A stretch of 25,224 nt of DNA. Source: Zychaea mexicana. Its lineage: Eukaryota; Mucoromycota; Mucoromycetes; Mucorales; Lichtheimiaceae. The notes below the pieces were generated by a model. That model saw nothing but the letters and a program-made list of their open reading frames with translations. It was not told the DNA's origin and made no database searches. The DNA is taken from positions 1 to 25,224 of the forward strand of contig NW_026516908.1 of assembly GCF_025766255.1 (NCBI RefSeq), read 5' to 3'. Positions 17,404 through 25,215 of this stretch are shown here, piece after piece. Every line of letters begins with the position of its first letter. The stretch's first letter is position 1. Both the position numbers and the translations under genes were made by a program.

Positions 17404-17679
17404 ATTTTAGTATATCTTGTATATCTTTAATTATATAAAGAAAATTCAATTTTTTTCATATTAAGTAATTGAGTTTGAATTTTTTCTATACATTATTTAG
17501 GGATACCTCTGCTTACTTATCCCATACTGTTGAATATAAAGTATAATCCCACAATAAAAAGAATTAAGTACGTTTTATGCTATAGTTCTATAGCAGACAT
17601 AATGACAACTAATTATGTTTCCCAACAAGAAGATTGACTACTTAAATATAAGTACCTCATACATATTATATGTATACAT

Positions 17680-17797
17680 GGGTCACGACGGGTCAACAGG
17701 TCGGGTCAAGGGTTGGACGGGTGGACCCACGGGTCAGAAAGGCATCAACCTGACCCATTGACCCGTCCTCAACCCGCGGGTCAGATTGCGACCCTTA
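17680..17797. repeat. Right subterminal GGGTC/GACCC array
   Basis: This is the same motif array as at 12442-12571, inverted about its middle, ending in GCGACCCTTA just before the GTAAGTAG duplication. It is closely similar to 379-517. Confidence 0.8.
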
Positions 17798-17872
17798 GTA
17801 AGTAGTAATACAAAAGTTATAAGGAAGCGTGTTTTTGAGTTGTTACTCATTTATCACTTTTTTTTACGATAG

Positions 17873-18900
17873 CCTGACCAAACTACCACGAAATCGACTG
17901 CTGAACTTGGACAAAATCTGTAAAGTTGAATTACAAACTACTTACTATGATGCACTCCTCTCTGAAATTATTGCCAACCAAGACCAAAATGTAGCACTGC
18001 GATGGGCCAACAAATCATCACCTGAAGAAGAGTCTGATATCCAACCCGACGCAATTATCTCAACACTGATACAGCATGATTTTGGTTATCCTGTTGGTTT
18101 TGGTGAGGTCAAGCCTGGAAATAGCTCCACAACAAAAGAGTTTCAATCCTTAACAATTAATTTTACTGTAAACAGTAAATTAATTTTAATTAAGGATTTC
18201 ACTGTCAAGCGTCTACTTTTTTTTGTATTTCATCAAAAAAAATGTGACTAGGGCGTCGTCGTACCTCCTAGCCCGTGTTAAATTAATTATAAAAGGATAT
18301 AACTCTTTTAAAGGTTTAAACATGTTTCTACGAAACCTAAACATTTTAAAGAATTAAAAAAAAGTTAAAAAAAAAGTTAAAAGTTTAAAAAATAAAAAAA
18401 TTATAATCTAATTTTTTATTTTTCCTAAATATGTTTAAACAATGATATATCTTTTAGTTAATAAAACCTTAAAAGAATTACGGTTAAGGATTACCCCCCA
18501 AACACTCTGTTTGTATGGACATTCTTCGCCTGGGAATCGCATCAAAAAGGGCAATCGACAAATGGCATTTGAGTGGTTGCCTTGCATTTATGATCAATGG
18601 CTTCTATATCTCCTTCTTCGTTGTCTGTAAGTAGCACAAACACTTGTACACAATGACCGAAATTGGCGCTATGACCGTTGCCTCTTCCCTGTCGGTGCTT
18701 CACTCGTTCGCCTCTCTAAAGAACCTTGATATGTTGTCCAACATTGGTCACTGCCTTTTGAACCACTGCAATGCTACTGACGCTACTCCCAATGTTGAAT
18801 CAACTAGTATTGATGACGGTTTGGTGATTCCCATCTCCGACTTTTATGCTCTCATTGACAAGTCTCGCAACAAAGCTCGTGGTATTTCATCACGATATTG
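17873..18900 (+). pseudogene. Host-type gene of an expanded Mucoromycota family, 3' half (GEVK motif)
   Basis: After an intron acceptor (TTTTTTTTACGATAG, ending 17872) the exon reads LTKLPRNRLLNLDKICKVEL and on to SDIQPDAIISTLI and VGFGEVKPGNSSTTKE. The PDA...GEVK arrangement resembles a PD-(D/E)XK nuclease-like core, which is inference. A 365-bp insertion (18141-18505) splits it. The frame resumes SVCMDILRLGIASKRAIDK, then CLAFMINGFYISFF, a TAG at 18632-18634, and in the same frame LYTMTEIGAM and SLSVLHSFASLKNLDMLSNI, ending at 18900. The intron, without the hAT element, would be 75 bases, normal for these fungi, and splicing keeps the frame (IAN-F-LTKL). The gene is inactive. Confidence 0.78.
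18141..18505. mobile_element. Small MITE-like insertion in the GEVK gene
   Basis: Coding sense stops at TTKE (18140) and resumes at SVCMD (18506). Near both edges stands the inverted pair AATCCTTAAC (18145) and GTTAAGGATT (18483-18492). The right edge carries an extra TTACCCCCCAAACAC that the left edge lacks. A sub-palindrome at about 18145-18197 (AATTTTACTGT..ACAGTAAATT) could form a hairpin. No target duplication can be fixed and no gene is inside. Confidence 0.55.
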
Positions 18901-18902
18901 AA

Positions 18903-19042
18903 ATAGAATCTGAATATAAGCATAATAAAAGTCTGAAAAGCAACTTCTGTTCGTCTGAAAAATAAAAATTTGTGTCTGAATTTAAAAATCTAAAAGTCCG
19001 AAAAAAAAGTTCAAAAAGTCTGAAAATGAAAGGAAAACACTG
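18903..19042. mobile_element. Remnant of Tc1-like element E2 with intact outer end
   Basis: Reverse complement of 8221-8330, including CTTTTATTATGCTTATATTC and the outer end CAGTGTTTTCCTTT, followed by TA (19043-19044). The rest of the element is deleted, with the break directly against the decayed GEVK gene at 18900. Confidence 0.7.
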
Positions 19043-19044
19043 TA

Positions 19045-19120
19045 AATTAAAAGCGTCCTTTGGGAAGCTTTATTAGCCGCATTTTTTTTAGAAAACCGCC
19101 CTTTGGCATTGGAACGACTG
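19045..19120. mobile_element. End fragment of a third Tc1-like element (E4), copy B
   Basis: Read on the minus strand from 19120, it begins CAGTCGTTCCAATGCCAAAG, preceded by TA, as at 8191. The E2 remnant is inserted into it at a TA, giving the order transposase, E4 end, E2 end that is also seen in the 7.2-9.9 kb block. Confidence 0.6.
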
Positions 19121-19124
19121 TATA

Positions 19125-20478
19125 TTAGAAAGGTGTCTTCTTATAACAATTAACAATTTGGCGCTTAGAATGATTACAGAAACCATTAAGGTCACTGATG
19201 AATATATCATTACAAGCATCAGTAATTCTACTGGACAGATTTTCTTCCTCCATTAGTCTGTCACGCTTCATCTTCCCTTTAACTATTGCCCAAAACTGTT
19301 CAATAGGGTTCAATTCAGGCGAGTAGGGAGGCAGATACATTACTCTGTAACCCTTACTTTCAATCTTTCTTATCATCGGCTTAGACTTGTGAATAGAAGC
19401 ATTATCTAGAACTATATAACTTCCTTTAGAAGCTTTTTCGGCATCCAGTACAGCAAGAACTTTGTTCATGAACTTAACGAAGTGAGCAGTTGTTGTACCT
19501 TTTTTTACTGAATTATTATTAGCAGAATCGTCGTTAACCTCTGGATTCTCTTCACTAATCTCAGTTACTGCCCATTATTAGCCTTTCTTTTTTTTTAGCA
19601 GCCTCAATTTCTTTTTTTGGTGGTGGTTTTCTGATAGCAACGTGAATAATGCTAGAGGAGTGAATGGCACCAATGATTGTATGTGTTGGTGCTCTGGTTT
19701 GTGGTTGCTTTACAATTGCCTTTTTTCCACTTTTCGATCTGGCCCAATTGAGTCTCATGTTGATGTGGAAACCGGCTTCATCTATAAAAATACAATTTTT
19801 TGTAAAATCCAGATCAGAATCTTTCCATTTCACCATTCGAATCGTGTCTGGAGATTTTCTACTGAGTTTTTAACCTCAGGTTCGAAATATGGCTTTTTTA
19901 CAGTGATAAGCATAGTATTACGTAAATGGTTGTTCATTTGCGATTTGAAATGGTGAAGCCTTCGAATTGTTCAGTCAAGCTATTTATTATATCGTCCGCA
20001 AATATCTGAGGGTCGTTGTCAAGTAGCTTGGTAATGTACTCGTTATGCTCAGTTGTAAATGAGCTTTTTGGACCACTGTTTTTTTCACTATTTTTATACG
20101 GCACCCCTTCTGTTTCTTCATAAATGTGCCACCAATTCAGTGCAGTACGGTACTTCACGTTGAGTTCTCTTGCAACTTTAGCCACTAAGCCACGCTCTTG
20201 CAGTTGCTCAAGCATACGGTTGATAAACGATTCTCTGGTCGTATCACTATAGATACTGTATGACTTGGTTGATTTAATCAAATTACTAGATTTCAACGGC
20301 TGCGTAACTGATGGTTCACCAGTAGCTTTTTCGTGGCGTTTAGCACTCAAGTTATTGTTTCAAGAACTATATTGGGATCGTCAATTTGTGTTAAAACATC
20401 TTCCATTGGATCGTAAACTTTTTCTCCATGTTCATTGAAAAGGTTTTCTTGTCCATTTTCATAAAAGAATGTAGTCAT
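19125..20478 (-). pseudogene. Tc1/mariner-like (DD34E) transposase, near full length, copy B
   Basis: The start is at ATG 20478 (MTTFFYENGQENLFNEHGEK). A one-base shift near 20345 leads to SAKRHEKATGEPSVTQPL and a helix-turn-helix domain (LEQLQERGLVAKVARELNVK, then YRTALNWWHIYEE). The catalytic core retains CIFIDEAGF, IVLDNASIH and LPPYSPELNPIEQFW, with 34 residues between the second Asp and Glu. Further shifts lie near 19930 and near 19570, where an A-rich stretch present in copy A is missing. The stop is at 19125. It is the full-length counterpart of the truncated copy at 7189-8186 and shows what that copy lost at the LTR border. Broken by three or more single-base changes. Confidence 0.9.
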
Positions 20479-20528
20479 TGTTATGTTATATTTTTATAAT
20501 CCGATCAATTTGCGTCGATGTTGTCGCA

Positions 20529-20751
20529 TTAATAAATCTTGCTGTTTGTTGTCATAAGCAGAGGTGACTCATCATCTCGATTCGACCTGTAGCAATTGTC
20601 ATTTGCAATGTTGTCAATTCTTCTTGCTCTTGTGCTTTTTGGTTTGATGTCTACAACGTGCCGATACCGCTCTTTTTGATGTGTTGTTCCGAACAGTTCC
20701 TTTCCGTCCTAACGTAAGTTGTTGGAATATTCGAGTTGAACCGTCAGCCAT
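20529..20751 (-). pseudogene. Possible short coding remnant upstream of the Tc1-like gene
   Basis: From an ATG at 20751 the minus strand reads MADGSTRIFQQLTLGRK. After a shift near 20695 it gives ELFGTTHQKERYRHVVDIKP and RARRIDNIANDNCYRSN, stopping at 20529. Composition looks protein-like, but I do not recognise it. It may be an exon of a gene whose remainder is lost, or chance. Confidence 0.25.
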
Positions 20752-20903
20752 GCTGATGTCTCTTCGTTGCTACGAGTTCTTGCTTGTTATCCGTACCACT
20801 GAGTTGCGCTACTTCTTGATGTGATGATAAAATTGCTGCGCTGAAACATGTGATTCACTGTTGCACGCTTTTTCGTGATGGGGCATGCATTTTGACAAGA
20901 GAA

Positions 20904-21140
20904 AATCAAGCCAAAGACGGGATTCTCCGAATCCTCGATTCGACACAAGGGTGCTTTTGTACTCGGCTAGTCTGAAATTTGGCGCCACCCCACCATGACG
21001 GCATATGAGGCACATGCATACTAACCACACGCAACGACGACGTAATCAAGCCAGAGGGGATTCTACTAATCCGCGATCAGCGCCAAGTTTTTTTACTCGG
21101 CTAGCCTGGAAAGCTGGCACTCTCCCAAAATGGCAGCATA
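20904..21140. repeat. Pair of imperfect direct repeats, period 140 bp
   Basis: The block from 20904 (AATCAAGCC, GGGATTCT, ACTCGGCTAG, then GGC.CC..CC.AAATGGC-like) recurs from 21044 with the same order of words: AATCAAGCCAGAGGGGATTC, ACTCGGCTAGCCTG, CCCAAAATGGCAGCATA. Conservation is patchy. The unit has no coding sense common to both copies. Confidence 0.6.
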
Positions 21141-21503
21141 CTACCACCACACCGCTCTCGCCAGGACAACCCCAGCCCGGACACCCCAGCTTCAGGCACC
21201 CGAAGCAGAGGGTAAGGGTTATGAGACAGAAGGATACTCACTTCCATAGCAGAGGGAAAGCTAACTGCTACCCAGGCCCCCTGAGGGATCAGACGCGGTT
21301 TAGGCGTAAACACATTCCAGAGGACGACCGAGAACCGTGCTGTGGGGTCAGTGAGGTGGTAATGCTTGTGGAACAATGCTTTGTGGTATTGTCGACGCAG
21401 GAGTACCACGGGGTGTCTTTTGAGCCAGTGTGAACCAATGGAGCAACCACGACTAAATAAATGCCACAATGCAAAGACGGCTTTAGGTCCTACATGGAGC
21501 TGC

Positions 21504-21558
21504 TCCCCTCCCTTGTATTAGCAATCATCGAAACGATTGACTGCTACAAGGAAGGGGG
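21504..21558. other. Imperfect hairpin
   Basis: CCCCTCCCTTGTA on the left pairs with TACAAGGAAGGGGG on the right around an inner CAATC..GATTG pair. A stem of about 50 bases could form in RNA. Role unknown. Confidence 0.4.
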
Positions 21559-22369
21559 ATAGACGACTAGCAAAAATACTTTAAATTAGTTAGTACATCA
21601 TGCTCACTTTGTTTTCCTTTATTACGTGAAAGTAAAGATGATCAATACGTGCCTGCAAAGAAAGCCATGGTCTACCGGGCCGCTCCATTGTACATTCCTG
21701 CTATGCAAGGTGTCACCCACGTCCTCCAAAACCGACAAACGACAATGCAATGTTCCTAGCATCACTATACAGCACACCAGTGGTGCCACAGCCATCTAGT
21801 CCAAAATCATCGTGAAACATGCGCAGAGGCCCCCTATATCTCCCTATACAGGCGATAACACAGTGCCTTGCCACAGCCTTCCATCTCAGCCCTTACCTTA
21901 ATCCGGGTACCTTCCACTGCACCCCATTGCCTGACGAAGGCGGAAGCCGCCAGACCAAACACCAGAAGCATCGCAGCCGAACCAACCACGCAAAGACCTA
22001 AAGAACATGGATCCAATCAGCAAATATATGCCTTGAATCTGAGACAGCCTTCTTTGAACTATATACCAAAACAGCCCACGCAAAAGAGCCGACCAAAGAC
22101 GGCCCAAACGAACCACCCTAGAAGCCATGCGGAGAAGGCACCACCGAGGAACCGACACATCACCACGACGCCGACGCGCCAACAAACCAACGCCAACAAG
22201 CGGGAAGAAGAGGATAAAGCAGGAGCCGGTAGAAAAGAACAGAAGCAGGAAAAGGAGGGCCTATTAAATCGACCAGCCAGCAATGTTAGTTTTCATCTTT
22301 CTCAGGCAGCAATGTGTTTGAAGCAGGCTTAGTAAAACGAGAGTTGACTTTGTTACCAATGGCTATACG

Positions 22370-22394
22370 GAATACTGAATACTGAATACTGAAT
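22370..22394. repeat. GAATACT microsatellite
   Basis: Three and a half copies of the 7-base unit GAATACT in a row. Confidence 0.9.
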
Positions 22395-22657
22395 GTTTTT
22401 TGAGGGTTTTGACTTTTGAATTGTTTTTTTGGGTGCTATTAGAATTTGTACGAAAAAGAAGAAGCCGGTATCAATGAGCGCGTTTATTATAGGAAAGAAG
22501 CAGAAGCACAAGACAGCAGAAACATTATACTTACCTTTTGTGGTGTTTTTTGCTTTTTTTGTTGGGATCTATCATAACAGAAAGAATAGACGTGATCAAG
22601 TCAGTGAACGCGCTCAATAAAAAGGTCAATGTAGAGTAGCTTACTTTATGGATTTTT

Positions 22658-23289
22658 TTAGTACCACCAGGGGTACGAAGGAGGAACCCAGTCTAAGTAC
22701 ATCAGATTGCTCTGATCGTTGTCGATATCCATATCGTCGCTGTCAATGTCCATGAGATCACCAGCATATGGGATCTCTTCGTCCTCTTCTGGCACAGGCG
22801 CCTCTTCAGTCTCTTCGTCTTCGGCAACCTCAACCATCGGAGGAGCGAGAGTGGGAAGAGGACAGGAGAAGCGGGAGCAGAATGGTGAGGAAGAAGAGGG
22901 GACGGCGGCAAGACGGGAGAATGCAAAGGACTGAACTGCGGTGATGGCGGTGGGGACGAACCCGCACGCGACAGAGCACTGGATGCATCATCATTGTTGC
23001 CGAGGTCAATGATGAGGGAGGAGTCGGAAGAGAAGATGGTGACAAAGGAGTGGTGTGAGGCCGTGCTGGCGTTATCGAAGCTGAAGGTGGGTGTAAGGAC
23101 GGGCGAGAATTGGGGTGGCGCGGAGGAGATGGTGGAACGGGAATGGTATGAAAGATGTGATGCCGCGTCAGGGTCGTAGGGGATGGTGGACGCATCGTCG
23201 TGGTCGTAGGGGATGGTGGACGCATCGTCGTGGTCGAAGTTGTAGTAGCCTGTGGCTTGGTCGTAGGTGTTTTCAGCGTGAGTGCTCAT
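22658..23289 (-). CDS. Hypothetical protein, Ser/Pro-rich with acidic C-terminus; one apparent frameshift
   Basis: The start ATG at 23289 (MSTHAENTYDQATGYYN) follows a fungal-type promoter. Residues about 20-50 contain near-repeats (DHDDASTIPY twice, then DPDAASHLSY). A long Ser/Thr- and Pro-rich segment follows. Near 22860 the sensible frame shifts by one base to LAPPMVEVAEDEETEEAPVP and an acidic tail (DLMDIDSDDMDIDNDQSNL) ending YPWWY at a TAA (22658-22660). The original frame would instead become basic and lose this character. The whole span is 632 bases, one short of a multiple of three, consistent with one missing base (assembly error or mutation). No known domain; it looks disordered, perhaps a transcription-related protein. 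Composition differs from the transposons, so it may be a resident gene. Confidence 0.55.
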
Positions 23290-23400
23290 CGTAAAAGTAC
23301 GGAAGAATGGACAAACTGGTAAAGAAGAGAAGAAAAAGAAAAACGCGTTTTTTTGTATCCTGCTTCCTTATCTATACTTGCTCTGATCTGATTTGATTTG
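23290..23400 (-). promoter_or_regulatory. Promoter of the 22658-23289 gene
   Basis: On the minus strand AGTATAGATAAGG (about 23377-23365) is a TATA-like element about 80 bases before the start codon. It is followed by a pyrimidine-rich run (TTTTTCTTTTTCTTCTCTTC) typical of fungal transcription start regions. Confidence 0.5.
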
Positions 23401-24059
23401 ATATGCACAAATAATTTCCTTTTTTGGGTTGCCTTGCCCGATGATCTTTTACTACCCACATTAAAGATCATTCTTTATGACTTATGGGACCTTTGAAGCA
23501 GACAACTGGAAGCTTGTTTTCGAAGAGCTATACAGCAGAAAAAAACCTTTTTGTTGCCATGGCATTCGGGGGTTGTGACATTTCCTGTTCCTGAAAGCTG
23601 CTTGTTGCCATGTCAAGTATGTCAAAAAATTTATTTTATTGTATTCGTCGCGTCACGCATTTTGGTCAATTCCGAGTGGAATGGCGGCTGTTCTTGCGAA
23701 GACATTCGCAAAGCTTTTTTCACACAATTGCAACCAGCACAATGTACAGGCTCCTGGCAACACGTACATACCAGGACCTTGTCTTTCTGCGGCTCTGTGG
23801 CCAAGTTACGATGCTTTTCGTGCAGGGTCTCCATCGTACTTTGCTATCATACTCGGCCTCTATATGCATAGACCGTTCGTGCTGGCCGTGAAAATAAAAT
23901 TGGGGGTGTAGGGAGTGTGTGGGGGGAGGACATCGGAGGGGATCCCGAGCTTGGAGACATCACTGGTACACGACGCTGTTGAATACGCTTGATAGAGTTT
24001 TCCACATCCTGGGAGGTAGACTACTTGTCCATTTTAGCCTCGCATCGAACTCAGGCGGT
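23401..24059. other. Stretch without a confidently recognised gene
   Basis: Open frames exist on both strands at 23551-23911. One on the minus strand (23834-23631) contains a Cys cluster, CTCCQEPVHCAGCNC, loosely recalling CXC-type zinc motifs, but the expected following Cys residues are absent. Nothing else was identified. Confidence 0.35.
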
Positions 24060-24209
24060 ATACTTATAATTATAAGTATTTAATAAAACTATTGGTAATC
24101 AATTACTCATGTGTAATTAAAAATCTTTGAAGTAAAAAAAAATTGAATTTTTTTTAATTAAGAAAATAAAAACATCCATTTTCTCTTACCATTTCAATAA
24201 ATTTTTAAA

Positions 24210-24713
24210 ATGGTAATTTTAAACACAGAAATTCTTGTATCTACTAAATCCTTAACTAAAAGTATAAGAAATCTTATGGAAGAGGTTATGAAGGAATATT
24301 TTGATGATGAAGTGTTGGTAGAAAAAAAAGAAAGTAAGATGAAGATTATGGAAAATAAAATAAATGAAAAAATGAATAAAGTTAAAGATAAACAATTTTG
24401 GTACTTAAATAGTAGTGAAAATGTTTGCACTTTCATACATAAAAGAGGTAAGAAAGAAGGTCACATGTGCCACAGGAAGATTAGAACTAATATTGGAGAT
24501 AACAAGCTTGATTATCTATGTTCTAGTCATAGTAAAATTCATGTGCCCAAGAAAAAAAATAAAAAAATTGTTTTACCACCTTGCATATCTATTGATAATG
24601 GTAATCCTAAAAAAGATTTAAAAAAAGTAAAAAAAAGAAAATCAAAAACAATATATGTATGTAATAGCGGCAACTTTAACCTAGAATATATTATAAAAAG
24701 CTTATTACATTAA
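24210..24713 (+). CDS. Accessory zinc-motif protein of the chromodomain transposon, copy II
   Basis: 167 residues, open throughout. The N-terminus MVILNTEILVSTKSL is followed by a charged helical region (MKEYFDDEVLVEKKESKMK). At residues about 65-110 is the motif NVCTFIHKRGKKEGHMCHRK followed by DYLCSSHSKIHVPKKK, that is Cys, His-Lys-Arg-Gly, Cys, then Cys-x2-His, all metal ligands present. A Lys-rich stretch and the tail TIYVCNSGNFNLEYIIKSLL follow. Compared with copy I the whole length is alignable, so it is a conserved protein and not chance. The motif resembles small zinc modules of large DNA viruses and some fungal mobile genes. Known Harbinger elements pair their transposase with a Myb-like protein; this protein may play the equivalent part. 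Confidence 0.78.
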   Translation: MVILNTEILVSTKSLTKSIRNLMEEVMKEYFDDEVLVEKKESKMKIMENKINEKMNKVKDKQFWYLNSSENVCTFIHKRGKKEGHMCHRKIRTNIGDNKLDYLCSSHSKIHVPKKKNKKIVLPPCISIDNGNPKKDLKKVKKRKSKTIYVCNSGNFNLEYIIKSLLH

Positions 24714-24791
24714 CTGCGGACGTCATACATACAACAATATATCCTATATAGATATTCATTTATATATAGGAGGGGAAGATTATCGAATTAT

Positions 24792-25215
24792 TTATAATAC
24801 ACCAAGATTATTATTTTTAATATATTCATTTAACATTTCCTTTTCATTAAATTTATCTATTGTTAGCCAACTATTATCACTATCGGAATAATCTTTCCAT
24901 TTAACTAGAAATGTATATAAACCATCTTTAAGTTTATGGTCAACAACAGCTTCAATTTGATAGGATTTATAATTTTTTTCCTTTTGTTTTCCTTTTAATT
25001 TTCTTTTTTTAGACCTTTCATTGAATTTAGGGACATCTTCACCTTCACTTGAAATATCTTTATGATTATTAGAATCTTCATCTGAAAACTCATCAATAAC
25101 CATATTATTTTCTGATACATTCATATTTAGGAAATTCATTTGTAATTCAAGCATTTTATCTAATTTATCTTTATTTTGCTTATCATTACTTACTACAATA
25201 TCTAATAATTTTTTT
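24792..25215 (-). CDS. Chromodomain-bearing C-terminus of the Harbinger-type transposase, copy II (partial)
   Basis: From the right side the frame reads LLDIVVSNDKQNKDKLDKML, an acidic stretch (IDEFSDEDSNNHKDISSEGE), a basic KKRKLKGKQKEK and a complete chromodomain: YQIEAVVDHKLKDG, YTFLVKWKDYSDSDNSWLTI, then a C-terminal helix (EKEMLNEYIKNNN), stop at 24792. The aromatic positions expected for methyl-lysine binding (Tyr, Trp, and Trp of NSWL) are present. In the A run at about 25208-25214 an in-frame TGA precedes LLDI, so the join to the catalytic part needs a frameshift or lies on another exon. The first ATG is at 25154. It matches the C-terminal part of the transposase at 956-6024. Confidence 0.8.

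Larger units (their letters stand above)
16052..17518 (-). mobile_element. ISXO2/Merlin-like element with 8-bp target duplication
   Basis: GCTTACTT occurs at 16052-16059 and again at 17511-17518. The sister hAT copy has it once at this place (about 190-197), so 16060-17510 is an insertion with an 8-bp duplication, as expected for Merlin elements. The right end reads inward AGAGGTATCCCTAAATAATG. I cannot find a convincing match at the left end, which starts TAACTCATTATC, so that terminus may be decayed. It carries a broken IS1595/ISXO2-type transposase and a second small frame, both on the minus strand. Confidence 0.8.
12434..17805. mobile_element. 5.36-kb hAT-like composite element with 8-bp target duplication GTAAGTAG
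   Basis: GTAAGTAG stands at 12434-12441 and 17798-17805. The element between (12442-17797) has inverted ends TAGGGGTCACAATTGGAC and, from the right, TAAGGGTCGCAATCTGAC (14 of 18 positions equal). GGGTC/GACCC arrays follow each end (12442-12571 and 17680-17797). Its backbone matches the copy at 1-517 and encodes no hAT transposase. Two later transposons sit inside it (12952-16031 and 16060-17510), so only about 0.8 kb is the element proper. The target is an intron donor of the decayed host-type gene. Confidence 0.9.
20752..22657. other. GC-richer stretch without a recognised gene
   Basis: The base composition is clearly higher in G and C than in the transposon blocks on either side. Several frames are open for 60 to 150 codons on both strands (for example 21005-21433 and 21868-22332), but they overlap each other, are rich in Pro, Arg and Thr, and show no motif, as expected when stop codons are rare by composition. 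It contains a pair of direct repeats, a hairpin and a short tandem repeat listed separately. A real gene with introns cannot be excluded. Confidence 0.4.

Noticed and set aside
19642..19956. Plus-strand frames over 7.3-7.7 kb and 19.6-20.0 kb
   Set aside because: They are antisense shadows of the Tc1-like catalytic domain.
21005..22332. Several open frames in the GC-richer region
   Set aside because: They overlap on both strands, have composition-driven Pro/Arg/Thr content and no motif; no promoter or consistent frame supports any.
22830..23225. Second long minus-strand frame inside the Ser/Pro-rich gene
   Set aside because: It is a His/Pro/Ser-rich alternative reading of the same GC-rich repeats. 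The frame starting at 23289 has the better start context and promoter.
24060..24079. 20-base perfect palindrome as a protein-binding operator
   Set aside because: It lies at the sudden start of AT-rich element DNA, where an element end is at least as likely; no evidence separates the two.
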